From Rhodococcus xishaensis (GTDB taxonomy: Bacteria > Actinomycetota > Actinomycetes > Mycobacteriales > Mycobacteriaceae): 64,000 nucleotides of DNA. The stretch is taken from assembly GCF_004011825.1 (NCBI RefSeq), contig NZ_RKLO01000001.1, positions 62,001-126,000 of the forward strand. Reading direction: 5' to 3'. How positions within the stretch are numbered: position 1 is the first letter of the stretch; every line of letters begins with the position of its first letter. Positions 46,304 through 56,262 of the stretch are shown here, piece by piece. The notes below the pieces were generated by a model. It had not been told where the DNA came from and searched no databases. It saw only the letters and a list, made by a program, of their open reading frames with translations. A program made the position numbers and the translations under genes.

Positions 46304-47182
46304 ATGGTCGCCGTGACTGCGACGATCCTCGATGGCAAGGCAACCCGCGACGAGATTTTCAAGGACCTCGAGGCCCGGGTGTCGGCCTTGAAGGGGAAGG
46401 GCACCACACCTGGTCTGGGCACCATTCTCGTTGGCGACGACCCAGGGTCCGCGGCGTACGTACGTGGCAAGCACAGCGACTGCGCCAAGGTCGGGATCAC
46501 CTCGATCCGCCGTGATCTGCCGGCTGACATCACTCAGGCCCAACTCGAGGCAACGATCGACGAGCTCAACTCCAACCCCGAGTGCACCGGCTACATCGTC
46601 CAGCTCCCGCTGCCCGGGCACCTCGACGAGAATGCCGCGCTCGAGCGCATCGACCCCGGCAAGGACGCAGATGGCCTGCACCCGGTGAATCTGGGCCGCC
46701 TCGTCCTCGGCAAGGAGGCGCCGCTGCCGTGCACCCCGCGTGGCATCGTTCACCTGTTGCGCCGATACGACGTCCCGATCGCGGGGGCGCACGTGGCCGT
46801 GATCGGACGGGGGGTCACCGTCGGTCGCCCGATCGGTCTGCTGCTGACCCGCCGCACCGAGAACGCCACGGTCACGTTGTGCCACACCGGAACTCGGGAT
46901 CTCGCCGCGCAGGTGCGGCAGGCCGACATCGTCGTCGCCGCGGCTGGTGTCCCCGGACTGATCACGGCCGACATGGTCAAGCCCGGTGCCGCGGTCCTCG
47001 ACGTGGGCGTCAGCCGTACCGAGGACGGACTGGCGGGTGACGTCGCGGACGACGTTCGTGAGGTAGCCGGATTCATCTCGCCGAACCCCGGTGGCGTCGG
47101 ACCGTTGACCCGGGCGTTCCTGCTCACCAACGTCGTCGAGCGGGCCGAGCAGCTAGCCGGCCTGGACGGCACTCACAGCTAG
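46304..47182 (+). CDS. folD: Bifunctional methylenetetrahydrofolate dehydrogenase/cyclohydrolase FolD
   Basis: 292 residues. Conserved FolD motifs: [20 protein letters not shown] with the catalytic Tyr, Lys in [24 protein letters not shown], the NADP motif [18 protein letters not shown], and the end [18 protein letters not shown]. It interconverts 5,10-methylene-, methenyl- and 10-formyl-tetrahydrofolate in the cytoplasm, supplying one-carbon units for purines and methionine. Transcription may be leaderless. The DUF3017 gene follows after 8 bases, and the methionine genes lie convergent beyond. Confidence 0.96.
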   Translation: MVAVTATILDGKATRDEIFKDLEARVSALKGKGTTPGLGTILVGDDPGSAAYVRGKHSDCAKVGITSIRRDLPADITQAQLEATIDELNSNPECTGYIVQLPLPGHLDENAALERIDPGKDADGLHPVNLGRLVLGKEAPLPCTPRGIVHLLRRYDVPIAGAHVAVIGRGVTVGRPIGLLLTRRTENATVTLCHTGTRDLAAQVRQADIVVAAAGVPGLITADMVKPGAAVLDVGVSRTEDGLAGDVADDVREVAGFISPNPGGVGPLTRAFLLTNVVERAEQLAGLDGTHS

Positions 47183-47190
47183 GACAGCCA

Positions 47191-47478
47191 GTGACCCAAC
47201 CCGTGATCCAGTTCGCGCGCCGAAACCTGCCGATGCTGGCCGTCCTCCTCGTGGTGGCGGCCGCCTTCGCGCTTGTGCTCGCCGACCGGTGGCGGCGCGG
47301 CGCCTTCGTCCTCGGTGGCGCAATGCTCCTCGCGGCGTTCCTGCGTGCGGTGTTGTCACCGGAGCGGGTGGGATTGCTCGCTGTGCGTGACAAGGGGTTC
47401 GATGTGGTCGCCATGACTGCCGTCGGCGCGGCGATCATGGCGCTGGCGGCATCGATCGACCCGCTCGGCACCGACTGA
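47191..47478 (+). CDS. DUF3017 membrane protein
   Basis: 95 residues, GTG start. Three hydrophobic segments (about 14-32, 38-55 and 72-88) with basic residues between (ADRWRRGAF, LSPERVGLLAVRDKG). This size, layout and position right behind folD correspond to the actinobacterial DUF3017 family (Rv3355c in M. tuberculosis). Function unknown. Probably co-transcribed with folD. Confidence 0.82.
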   Translation: MTQPVIQFARRNLPMLAVLLVVAAAFALVLADRWRRGAFVLGGAMLLAAFLRAVLSPERVGLLAVRDKGFDVVAMTAVGAAIMALAASIDPLGTD

Positions 47479-47502
47479 GGTGACCGGCGGGTCGAGGGAC
47501 CC

Positions 47503-48663
47503 TCAGCCGCGGGACACTCGGTTCCGACGCGCTTCGCGTGCCAGTTCCGCGGTCTCTTTCAACAGCTCGGCCACGGCGTCGGCCTCGGTGAGGAACCCGT
47601 CGTGGCCGTCCTTCGACTCGAGGACACGCAGCCCATCACAGCCGGGCAGTCCGTCCGCGAGTTCCTGCAGCAGCCGCAGTGGGTACAGGCGGTCCGAGTC
47701 GACGCCACCGACGATCACTGGGACGTCGGTCGACCCGAGAGCGGCCGCGACACCACCGCGTCCCCGCCCCACATCATGCCGGTTGAGGGACTCGGTCAGC
47801 AGCACGTAGGTGCCCGGGTCGAATCGGGAGACAAGCTTGTCGGCTTGGTAGTCGAGGTAGCTTTGAACGGCGTAGCGTCCACCGGCCCAAGGGTTCTCGC
47901 CAGTCTGGTTGTCGTTGGCGAAACGCGAGTCCAGTTCGATTTCCGAGCGGTAGGACATGTGCGCAATCCGGCGGGCGAGCCCCAGCCCGGTGGTGGGGCG
48001 GCTCCCCGTGCCGTGGTAGTCGCCGTCCTGCCAGTCCGGATCGTTCTTGATGATCTGGATCTGCGTGGTTTGGGTGCCGATCTGGTCAGCGGTGGCGCGT
48101 GCGCTGACCGCCAGGACGAGGGCCGCGTCGACGCGGTGTGGATGCCCGATGATCCACTCCAGCGCCCGCATGCCGCCCATCGACCCACCGACCACGGCGG
48201 CGAAGCTCTCGATGCCCAGTATGTCCGCGAGTGCGACCTCGGCGGTCACCTGGTCGCGGATGGAGATCTCGGGGAAGCGGGAGCCCCAGAAGGCCCCGTC
48301 TGCGGCGAGCGACCCGGGACCGGTCGTCCCCCGGCAACCACCGAGCACATTCGTGGCGATGACACACCACTCGTTGGTGTCGATCGGTGCCCCGGGTCCG
48401 ATCATGCCGTTCCACCAACCGGGGGAGGGGTGTTCGTCGTCGGCGGGGCCGACTACATGCGAATCCCCGGTCAGGGCATGTTGGATGAGGACCACGTTGT
48501 CCCGGGCGGGGGAGAGCTCACCCCAACGCTGGAGGGCGAGGGTGACATCGGGTAGTTCCACACCGCTCTCGAGCTGGATGGAGCCGATGTGGACGAAGCC
48601 CAGCTGCCCGTCCGCCGAGGGAAATCCGGCCGGCGGGGCGTTGGTGATCGAGCTGACCGTCAA
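47503..48663 (-). CDS. metX: Homoserine O-acetyltransferase MetX
   Basis: 386 residues. Alpha/beta-hydrolase fold with the nucleophile in [14 protein letters not shown], the oxyanion strand [14 protein letters not shown], the [12 protein letters not shown] loop, an acidic residue in [12 protein letters not shown] and the catalytic His in [10 protein letters not shown]. It acetylates homoserine with acetyl-CoA, the entry to methionine. The start is an unusual TTG that overlaps the metY stop (TTGA), so translation depends on coupling to metY. It shares the riboswitch-controlled transcript with metY. Confidence 0.95.
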   Translation of the reverse strand: MTVSSITNAPPAGFPSADGQLGFVHIGSIQLESGVELPDVTLALQRWGELSPARDNVVLIQHALTGDSHVVGPADDEHPSPGWWNGMIGPGAPIDTNEWCVIATNVLGGCRGTTGPGSLAADGAFWGSRFPEISIRDQVTAEVALADILGIESFAAVVGGSMGGMRALEWIIGHPHRVDAALVLAVSARATADQIGTQTTQIQIIKNDPDWQDGDYHGTGSRPTTGLGLARRIAHMSYRSEIELDSRFANDNQTGENPWAGGRYAVQSYLDYQADKLVSRFDPGTYVLLTESLNRHDVGRGRGGVAAALGSTDVPVIVGGVDSDRLYPLRLLQELADGLPGCDGLRVLESKDGHDGFLTEADAVAELLKETAELAREARRNRVSRG

Positions 48664-49967
48664 GATGTCACCGCCGCTGCTGCGAACCCGGCTTCCAGGT
48701 CACCCAAGATGTCGTCGACGCCCTCGATGCCGACGGCGAGCCGCACCAGGCCCGGCGTGACACCGGCTGCGAGCTGCTCCTCGGGCGTCAGCTGCGAGTG
48801 CGTCGTCGATGCGGGGTGGATCACCAGCGAACGCACGTCACCGATGTTGGCTACGTGGCTGTGCAGCGTGAGCGCGTTGACGAACCGCTTACCGGCATCG
48901 ACCCCGCCGGCGATCTCGAACGCCACGATCGCGCCGGCACCACGCGGTGCCAGCGTCTTCGCGCGCTCGTACCACGGCGAGGACTCCAGTCCGGCGTACG
49001 ACACCGAGATCACGTCGCTGCGGGCCTCGAGGTACTCGGCGACGGCCGTCGCGTTTGCTACATGGCGCTCCATGCGCAGGCTCAGGGTCTCGATGCCCTG
49101 CGAGATGAGGAACGCGTTGAACGGGGAGACGGCGGAGCCGAGATCACGCAGCAGTTGAACGCGCGCCTTGAGCGCAAATGCGGGAGCACCCAAGTCGGAG
49201 TAGACGACACCGTGGTAGCTCGGGTCTGCCGTCGTGAAGTTCGTGTGCCGACCCTGCGTCCAGTCGAACGTGCCGCCGTCGACGATCACCCCTGCGACCG
49301 CGGTGCCGTGGCCCCCGAGGTACTTGGTGGCCGAATGTACGACGATGTCGGCGCCGTGCTCGAGCGGGCGGATCAGGTAAGGGGTCGCGACGGTGTTGTC
49401 GACGATCAGCGGGATGCCGTTCTCGTGCGCGACCTGTGCAATGCCCGGGATGTCGAGGACGTCGTTGTGCGGGTTGGAGATCGACTCGCCGTAGAACGCC
49501 TTGGTGTTCGGGCGGATCGCGGCGCGCCACTGCTCGATGTCGTCGGGATCCTCGACGAACGAGACCTCGATGCCCAGTTTGGGCAGCGAGTAGTGGAACA
49601 GGTTGTACGTGCCGCCATACAGGTGGGGGCTCGAAACGATGTGGTCGCCAGCCTCCGCAAGGTTGAGGATCGCGAACGTCTCGGCGGCCTGGCCGGAGGC
49701 GAGCAGCAGCGCGGCGACGCCACCCTCGAGAGCGGCGATCCGCTGCTCGACGGCGTCCTGCGTCGGATTCATGATTCGGGTGTAGATGTTGCCGGGTTCG
49801 GCGAGACCGAATAGTGCGGCGGCGTGATCAGTGCTGTCGAACGTGTACGACGTTGTCTGGTAGATCGGAAGCGCGCGCGCATTCGTGGTTCCATCGGGGA
49901 GCTGACCTGCGTGGACCTGCTTGGTCTCGAAACTCCAGTTCGCCGATGGATCCGTGATTTCAGTCAT
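48660..49967 (-). CDS. metY: O-acetylhomoserine sulfhydrylase MetY (PLP enzyme)
   Basis: 435 residues, ATG with GGAG upstream. Cys/Met-metabolism PLP fold: [20 protein letters not shown], the PLP-binding lysine in [19 protein letters not shown], and the C-terminal [14 protein letters not shown] motif. It makes homocysteine from O-acetylhomoserine and sulfide. The following metX supplies the substrate. The 5' leader contains a SAM-IV-type riboswitch and a short Cys-Cys ORF, so expression should fall when SAM is plentiful and may also respond to cysteine. Confidence 0.95.
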   Translation of the reverse strand: MTEITDPSANWSFETKQVHAGQLPDGTTNARALPIYQTTSYTFDSTDHAAALFGLAEPGNIYTRIMNPTQDAVEQRIAALEGGVAALLLASGQAAETFAILNLAEAGDHIVSSPHLYGGTYNLFHYSLPKLGIEVSFVEDPDDIEQWRAAIRPNTKAFYGESISNPHNDVLDIPGIAQVAHENGIPLIVDNTVATPYLIRPLEHGADIVVHSATKYLGGHGTAVAGVIVDGGTFDWTQGRHTNFTTADPSYHGVVYSDLGAPAFALKARVQLLRDLGSAVSPFNAFLISQGIETLSLRMERHVANATAVAEYLEARSDVISVSYAGLESSPWYERAKTLAPRGAGAIVAFEIAGGVDAGKRFVNALTLHSHVANIGDVRSLVIHPASTTHSQLTPEEQLAAGVTPGLVRLAVGIEGVDDILGDLEAGFAAAAVTS

Positions 49968-50042
49968 AAGTCGTCTACTCCAGGTTGGGGAGATGATGGT
50001 CGGCGTATGAGCTGGCGCAGTGTCGTGCGCGCCGGGGACCGG

Positions 50043-50063
50043 CTATGGGGGAGAGCAGCACAT
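50043..50063 (-). CDS. Possible six-codon Cys-Cys leader ORF upstream of metY
   Basis: Between the riboswitch and metY, on the minus strand, ATG at 50063 starts the frame MCCSPP with TAG at 50043-50045. GGAGG lies 6 bases upstream (within AACGGAGGTTTAGC), an ideal Shine-Dalgarno site and better than that of metY itself. Two consecutive TGC codons would stall ribosomes when Cys-tRNA is short. A small GC hairpin (GCCGG-TCC-CCGGC, 50032-50044) follows the stop. A regulatory role is inference based on the known poly-cysteine uORFs of mycobacterial sulfur genes. Confidence 0.5.
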   Translation of the reverse strand: MCCSPP

Positions 50064-50096
50064 GCTAAACCTCCGTTGGGGCATGGCCCGGTCAGT

Positions 50097-50230
50097 GGGT
50101 CCGTCCCAGCGGACCCGCGCTTGTTCCTCGACTTTCGTCGGGAAACCTGGTCATCACCCGGGGCACCCCACCGCGGTTGGAGGGTTGCCGGCCAGCGAGC
50201 CGGGGCTTGGCGCTGGCGCTCTTGACCTCT
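50097..50230 (-). ncRNA. SAM-IV-type riboswitch in the metY-metX leader
   Basis: On the minus strand the conserved aptamer reads GGTCAAGAGCGCCAGCG, then AAGCCCCGGCTCGCTGGCC, GGCAACCCTCCAACCGCGG and TGGGGTGCCCCGGGTGATGACC. P1 is formed by GGTCA (50227-50223) and TGACC (50153-50149). Behind P1 is the extra hairpin CCCGACGAAAGTCGAGG that distinguishes the SAM-IV from the SAM-I form. A further hairpin GGGTCCG-CTGGGA-CGGACCC (50116-50097) may belong to the expression platform. SAM-IV elements are known in actinomycetes upstream of methionine genes; bound SAM is expected to turn the operon off. Confidence 0.9.
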
Positions 50231-50549
50231 CTGTGATGTTAGCGAAACGGCCGGGTAATGGGAAGCTGGGGTTGGCCTTTTCTACGTGGATTCGATGTGG
50301 GCGTGGCCCTCCGGACCCTCGTACCAACAGAGGTTACCGGTAAGTAGTGGTTCGACGCACGGATGATGTTTGCTTGCCGCCGCAATAGCAGTACGCTCGT
50401 CTTGTTTCGGTCGGCCCTGACGTGGGAGATTCGGACCGTATACGTTTGATAATTGAACCGTTGGCGGGCTTACTCACAAAGTGGTCCGCGCACCCCCAGC
50501 ACCCAGGGAACGGAACCAAGGGAAACTCCTAGGAGGACGCGAAGCCCCC
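50231..50549. other. Divergent control region between metY-metX and icd
   Basis: 319 bases without a gene. It holds the metY promoter on the minus strand, a perfect palindrome TTACCGGTAA at 50334-50343 and a -10-like GATAAT at 50448-50453 that may serve icd, whose leader would be about 90 bases. Confidence 0.45.
50236..50264 (-). promoter_or_regulatory. Promoter of the metY-metX leader
   Basis: On the minus strand TTCCCA (50264-50259), 17 bases, TAACAT (50241-50236). The predicted start at about 50230 is 3 bases before P1 of the riboswitch. Confidence 0.5.
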
Positions 50550-51767
50550 ATGTCCAAGATCAAGGTCGAAGGCAAGGTCGTCGAACTCGACGGCGACGAG
50601 ATGACCCGCATCATCTGGCAGTTCATCAAAGACAAGTTGATCCATCCGTACCTGGATGTCGATCTGGAGTACTACGACCTGGGCATCGAGCATCGCGATG
50701 CAACTGACGACCAGGTCACCGTCGACGCGGCGAACGCGATCAAGAAGCATGGCGTCGGCGTCAAGTGCGCGACCATCACCCCGGACGAGGCCCGCGTCGA
50801 GGAGTTCGGCCTCAAGAAGATGTGGCGTTCCCCGAACGGCACCATCCGCAACATCTTGGGTGGCACCATCTTCCGTGCCCCAATCCTGATCTCCAACGTC
50901 CCCCGTCTGGTCCCGGGTTGGACCAAGCCGGTGATCGTCGGACGTCACGCGTTCGGCGACCAGTACCGTGCAACCGACTTCAAGGTCCCCGGCGCCGGCA
51001 AGATCACCATCACTTTCACCCCTGAGGACGGCTCCGAGCCGATCCAGCATGAGGTGTGCAGCATTCCCGAGGACGGCGGCGTCGTCTTGGGCATGTACAA
51101 CTACAAGAAGTCCATCCAGGACTTCGCACGCGCGTCGTTCGCGTACGGTCTGCAGCGCAACTACCCGGTCTACCTGTCGACCAAGAACACGATCCTGAAA
51201 GCCTACGACGGCATGTTCAAGGACGAGTTCCAGCGGATCTTCGACGAGGAGTTCAAAGCCGAATTCGACGCTGCCGGACTCACCTACGAGCACCGCCTCA
51301 TCGACGACATGGTTGCGTCGTCGCTCAAGTGGGAGGGCGGCTACGTCTGGGCCTGCAAGAACTACGACGGAGACGTTCAGTCCGACACCGTCGCGCAGGG
51401 CTACGGCTCGCTGGGCCTGATGACCTCGGTCCTGATGACGCCGGACGGAAAGACCGTCGAGGCCGAAGCCGCGCACGGCACGGTCACGCGCCACTATCGT
51501 CAGCACCAGCAGGGCAAGCCCACCTCGACGAACCCGATCGCGTCCATCTTCGCGTGGACCAGGGGCCTCGAGCACCGCGGCAAGCTGGACAACACCCCTG
51601 AGCTGATCGAGTTCGCGAACCAACTCGAGGACGTCGTTATCCGGACCGTCGAGAACGGGCAGATGACCAAGGATCTCGCCCTGCTGATCGGTCCCGATCA
51701 GGGTTGGCAGACCACCGAGGAATTCCTCGCCACGCTGGACGAGAACCTCCAGAAGGCGCGCGCGTAA
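50550..51767 (+). CDS. icd: NADP-dependent isocitrate dehydrogenase
   Basis: 405 residues from ATG 50550 ([20 protein letters not shown]); AGGAGG lies 13 bases upstream. This is the eukaryote-like type II homodimeric ICDH, with substrate residues in [20 protein letters not shown] and [14 protein letters not shown], the metal-binding [10 protein letters not shown], and the NADP motif [11 protein letters not shown]. It oxidises isocitrate to 2-oxoglutarate in the TCA cycle. The length matches Icd1 of M. tuberculosis. A minus-strand open frame of 820 codons covers this gene but is a shadow. A strong terminator follows. Confidence 0.96.
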   Translation: MSKIKVEGKVVELDGDEMTRIIWQFIKDKLIHPYLDVDLEYYDLGIEHRDATDDQVTVDAANAIKKHGVGVKCATITPDEARVEEFGLKKMWRSPNGTIRNILGGTIFRAPILISNVPRLVPGWTKPVIVGRHAFGDQYRATDFKVPGAGKITITFTPEDGSEPIQHEVCSIPEDGGVVLGMYNYKKSIQDFARASFAYGLQRNYPVYLSTKNTILKAYDGMFKDEFQRIFDEEFKAEFDAAGLTYEHRLIDDMVASSLKWEGGYVWACKNYDGDVQSDTVAQGYGSLGLMTSVLMTPDGKTVEAEAAHGTVTRHYRQHQQGKPTSTNPIASIFAWTRGLEHRGKLDNTPELIEFANQLEDVVIRTVENGQMTKDLALLIGPDQGWQTTEEFLATLDENLQKARA

Positions 51768-51786
51768 CCCGCGCCAAGCAACGATG

Positions 51787-51815
51787 CGGGACGTTCCCCT
51801 CTCGGGAACGTCCCG
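51787..51815 (+). terminator. Rho-independent terminator after icd
   Basis: CGGGACGTTCCC (51787-51798), loop CTCTC, GGGAACGTCCCG (51804-51815), followed by TTTCCTTTT. Confidence 0.88.
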
Positions 51816-51925
51816 TTTCCTTTTGCTCGATGCGGGGGTTTCTCGATACCAGGGTTTCAGGTCGTCCCCTTGACGGTGATGACGGCACGGCGGTGACCGT
51901 CCGCGGCGGTCGCCGTCGGGGTCGG

Positions 51926-51931
51926 TACGGT
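51926..51931 (+). promoter_or_regulatory. -10-like element before xth
   Basis: TACGGT, seven bases, then GTG at 51939. No ribosome site, compatible with a leaderless or near-leaderless transcript. Confidence 0.4.
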
Positions 51932-51938
51932 TCTGGTT

Positions 51939-52742
51939 GTGCCCCACATCATCACAACGGTCAATGTCAACGGTGTCCGCGCGGCGGCCCGCAAGGGTCT
52001 GCTCGAGTGGCTCACGGGTTCGCAGGCGGACGTCGTGTGCCTGCAGGAGACGCGCGCGACCGATGTGCAGCTGCGGGACACCCTCGCCGTAGCCCTCGAC
52101 GCCGGCTGGCACGTGGCGTCGGCGGAGCCGTCGGCAAAGGGTCGCAACGGCGTGGCCGTGCTGTCGCGACGACCCGCCGATGCCGTGCGGATCGGGTTCG
52201 GTGACGACGAGTTCACCGACACCGGCCGCTACATCGAAGCCGACTTCGCTGCGGTGACCGTCGGCAGCCTGTACCTCCCGACCGGTGAGGCCGAGACTCC
52301 GAAGCAAGAGCAGAAGGAACGCTTCATGGCCTCGTTCGCGGCGCACCTGGCGCGCAGTGCGGAAGCGGCGCAGGCTGCCGGGCGTGACGTTCTCGTGTGC
52401 GGTGACTGGAACATCGCGCACACCGAGCGGGACATCAAGAACTGGAAGGGCAACCTCAAGAAGTCCGGATTTCTGCCCCGCGAGCGCTCCTGGGTCGACT
52501 CGCTGCTCTCGGAGGGCACATGGGTCGACGTCGTGCGCAAGCTGCACCCCGACGTCGACGGTCCCTACTCGTGGTGGTCGTACCGCGGAAAGGCGTTCGA
52601 CACCGACGCCGGTTGGCGCATCGACTACCACCTCGCCACGCCCGGACTGGCGGTTCGGGCGAAGGATGCACGCGTGGAGAGGGCCGCGACGTACGCCGAA
52701 CGCTGGTCGGACCACGCGCCCGTCACCGTGCAGTTCCGCTGA
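51939..52742 (+). CDS. xth: Exodeoxyribonuclease III / AP endonuclease
   Basis: 267 residues, GTG start. Endonuclease/exonuclease/phosphatase fold: TVNVNGVRAAARKGL, the metal-binding Glu in CLQETRATD, GDWNIAHTERDIKNWKGN, WRIDYHLAT and the final SDHAPVTVQF. It cuts at abasic sites and trims 3' ends in base-excision repair. The family is represented in M. tuberculosis near trpS (xthA lies elsewhere), so this is probably a second or the main Xth. It follows the icd terminator and precedes trpS. Confidence 0.93.
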   Translation: MPHIITTVNVNGVRAAARKGLLEWLTGSQADVVCLQETRATDVQLRDTLAVALDAGWHVASAEPSAKGRNGVAVLSRRPADAVRIGFGDDEFTDTGRYIEADFAAVTVGSLYLPTGEAETPKQEQKERFMASFAAHLARSAEAAQAAGRDVLVCGDWNIAHTERDIKNWKGNLKKSGFLPRERSWVDSLLSEGTWVDVVRKLHPDVDGPYSWWSYRGKAFDTDAGWRIDYHLATPGLAVRAKDARVERAATYAERWSDHAPVTVQFR

Positions 52743-53858
<1,116 letters not shown>

Positions 53859-53865
53859 TTCGCGC

Positions 53866-54891
53866 ATGGCCGCTGCCGCACCGAGCTTCCTCGACAGACA
53901 GCGAGCGGCGCGGCCGTGGGTGGATCACCTCGTCCGGGCGGGCAGGCGCTACCAGCAGCAGCAGGGCAACCACTACGCCGCCGGAATCACTTTCTTCACG
54001 ATCCTCGCGATCGTCCCGATCCTGATGGTGGCGTTCGCCGTCGCGGGTTTCGTGCTCGCGGGTCGACCCGAGGTGCTCACCGAGATCCAGGACCAGGTCA
54101 GCACGAGCATGCCGGGTGGCCTCGGCGACACCGTCAACGGCCTGATCGATTCCGCCATTGCCTCGCGTGCCGGCGTCGGGGTCGTGGGTTTCCTCGGCGC
54201 CACATATGCGGGGCTCGCTTGGATGGCCAACCTGCGCGACGCTCTGACCGCGATGTGGGAACACACGCGCAAGGAGCACGGCCTCGTCGTCACGAAGCTG
54301 CGGGACTTCGTCAAGCTGGTGGGTTTGGGTCTGGCGTTGATCGTGACGTTCGGGCTGTCGGCGCTGAGCAACGGCCCGGTGGCCCAGCGCGTCGTGGAAT
54401 GGCTCGGCGTCGAGAATGCCCTCGCTGGCGGAATTCTGCTGCGGATCACCTCGGCGGTGGTCGCCCTGCTCGCGACGTGGGGCCTGTTGACCTGGGTGAT
54501 CGCGCGACTGCCGCGTGAACCGGTCACGCTACGCAGCGCAATGCGGGCCGCCTTCGCCGCTGCGATCGTCTTCGAACTCTTTCGCCAGGTGGGTGCCATC
54601 TACCTGAACGCGGTCAGCCAGGGGCCTGCCGGCGTCGCATTCGGTCCGATCATCGGTCTGCTCGTGTTCAGCAACCTGGCCGCGCGACTGGTTCTGTTCG
54701 CGACCGCGTGGGCGGCGACCGCGCGCGAGAACGTCGAGCAGGCATTCGTGCCGCCGCCCGACTCGGCCGTCATCCAACCACGGATGCAGGTTCGTGAGGG
54801 GGTGTCGATAAAGGAGGCGGTGGTCCTCACCGGCGCGGGTGCGCTCGCGGCGATCGGCCTGGCCGGGTTGTGGCGCCGCCGGGCACGGTGA
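53866..54891 (+). CDS. YihY/BrkB-family membrane protein (YhjD type)
   Basis: 341 residues, ATG 7 bases after trpS. About six to seven membrane segments, with the family motifs HYAAGITFFTILAIVPILMVAFA, YAGLAWMANLRDALTAMWE and GPAGVAFGPIIGLLVFSNLAARLV. The function of the family is debated (lipid or envelope transport; RNase BN annotation is wrong). Rv3335c holds the same place after trpS in M. tuberculosis. The TGA lies in the first of three 25-bp direct repeats, and the basic C-terminus LWRRRAR is coded by a similar unit. Confidence 0.9.
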   Translation: MAAAAPSFLDRQRAARPWVDHLVRAGRRYQQQQGNHYAAGITFFTILAIVPILMVAFAVAGFVLAGRPEVLTEIQDQVSTSMPGGLGDTVNGLIDSAIASRAGVGVVGFLGATYAGLAWMANLRDALTAMWEHTRKEHGLVVTKLRDFVKLVGLGLALIVTFGLSALSNGPVAQRVVEWLGVENALAGGILLRITSAVVALLATWGLLTWVIARLPREPVTLRSAMRAAFAAAIVFELFRQVGAIYLNAVSQGPAGVAFGPIIGLLVFSNLAARLVLFATAWAATARENVEQAFVPPPDSAVIQPRMQVREGVSIKEAVVLTGAGALAAIGLAGLWRRRAR

Positions 54892-54960
54892 CTTGTGGCG
54901 CCGTCGGGCACGGTGACTTGTGGCGCCGTCGGGCACGGTGACTTGTGGCGCCGTCGGGCG
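54886..54960 (+). repeat. Three 25-bp direct repeats spanning the yihY stop
   Basis: Unit CGGTGACTTGTGGCGCCGTC + GGGCA at 54886-54910, 54911-54935 and 54936-54960 (last base differs). The bases 54868-54885 inside the gene repeat the second half with one change. The yihY TGA is in the first unit, 7 bases before the next gene's stop region begins at 54967. Confidence 0.92.
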
Positions 54961-54966
54961 CAGTGA

Positions 54967-56253
54967 TCAGTGACGGTGGTAGCGGCGGCGGCGGCGCAGT
55001 GTCCGGGCCCAACCGAACAGTCCGATGAGCACACCGAATCCCAGGAGACCGATCGCGACGCGTAGGGCTGCATCTTTGTTGGGCAAGTCCGAGCCCGACG
55101 CCAAATCCATGCCACCCGGACCGTGGGCAGGCGGTTTGGCTACTTCGACAACAGGCGTAACGGACTCGGTCGCGGGTTGCACGAGAGTGCCCAACGACAC
55201 CGTCGGATCCAGCCCGAACCCGTAGTCGAGCAGTCGTGCTGCCTGCTCCCACGGGCTGACCGGCGAGGCGTCCGCCTCCAGGAGCGCCGCCACGAGCCGT
55301 CGTCCGTCCCGCTCGGCCGCGCCGACGTATGTGTGCCGGGCGTCGTCGGTGTACCCACTCTTGCCGCCGAGCGCTCCCGGGTAGTTCACGAGCAACCGGT
55401 TGTCGTTGTAGATCGGATACGGCTCGACGGGCCCGTCGCCGGGCGTCGCCGGATCGGCGGGGAAACCGGGGAAAAGCACCGTGTCCGTCGCGATCGACTG
55501 CGCAAAGATCGGGTTCTGCATCGCCGCCCGGAAGAAGAGTGCCAGGTCGTACGGCGACGTCGACATCCCCGGGCCGTCGAGACCGGAGACCGACGCCGTT
55601 CGGGTGTCCAGCGCGCCCAGGGACGTGGCCTTGGCGTTCATCTTCTTGATGGCCGCATCGTCGCCGCCGAGCTGTGCAGCGAGAGCGCGCGCTGCGTCGT
55701 TGCCCGAACGCATCAGCAGGCCCTGTATCAGCTGAAGATTGGAATACGTCCCGCCGGCGCCGAGACCGACGGAGCTGCCCTCCATAGCGGCATCGGCCGC
55801 GTCGGCGACGTAGGTCTTGTCCAGATCGAGCTCGTCGAAGACGACGAGTGACAGCAGAACCTTGATCGTGCTGGCGGGCCGGTAGCGGCCATGCGGATCC
55901 TTGGCCGCTAGCACTTGCCCGGTATCGAGATCGGACAGGATCCAGCCGGTGGCGGAAATGTCGGCCGGCAATGGAGGTGTCCCGGGAGCGGTTACGATCC
56001 CGCAGTTCCCGAGCTCCTCACCGCCCACGGGAGAGTCCGGCACCGGCAACGGCGTCGGAGCCGCCTGCCCCGGCTTCGGAACCTCGGAGAGGTCTATCGC
56101 CGGCGGCGGCGAGTCGCGGTAAGGGCACTCGTCGGTGTTCGTGGGGGGCTGTGCTGCCGCAGGGAGCGCGAGAGCGGCCCCGACGCCGAGAGCGAGTGCC
56201 GAGGCCGTGGCGGTCAGGAGGATTCGCCGCGCGGAATTCGGGAGTGCAGCCAT
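54967..56253 (-). CDS. dacB: D-alanyl-D-alanine carboxypeptidase (DacB, penicillin-binding protein)
   Basis: 428 residues from ATG 56253. A Sec signal peptide (about 1-35) is followed by a Pro-rich segment and the class A LMW-PBP domain: S128-TIK131 (active-site SxxK), S183-GN185 (SxN) and K298-SG (KTG variant). The C-terminus has a membrane span (about 402-420) and a basic end RRRRRYHRH. It trims the fifth D-Ala of peptidoglycan stem peptides on the outer face of the membrane. Position and layout match DacB1 (Rv3330). Confidence 0.93.
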   Translation of the reverse strand: MAALPNSARRILLTATASALALGVGAALALPAAAQPPTNTDECPYRDSPPPAIDLSEVPKPGQAAPTPLPVPDSPVGGEELGNCGIVTAPGTPPLPADISATGWILSDLDTGQVLAAKDPHGRYRPASTIKVLLSLVVFDELDLDKTYVADAADAAMEGSSVGLGAGGTYSNLQLIQGLLMRSGNDAARALAAQLGGDDAAIKKMNAKATSLGALDTRTASVSGLDGPGMSTSPYDLALFFRAAMQNPIFAQSIATDTVLFPGFPADPATPGDGPVEPYPIYNDNRLLVNYPGALGGKSGYTDDARHTYVGAAERDGRRLVAALLEADASPVSPWEQAARLLDYGFGLDPTVSLGTLVQPATESVTPVVEVAKPPAHGPGGMDLASGSDLPNKDAALRVAIGLLGFGVLIGLFGWARTLRRRRRYHRH

Positions 56254-56262
56254 CACGACAGT

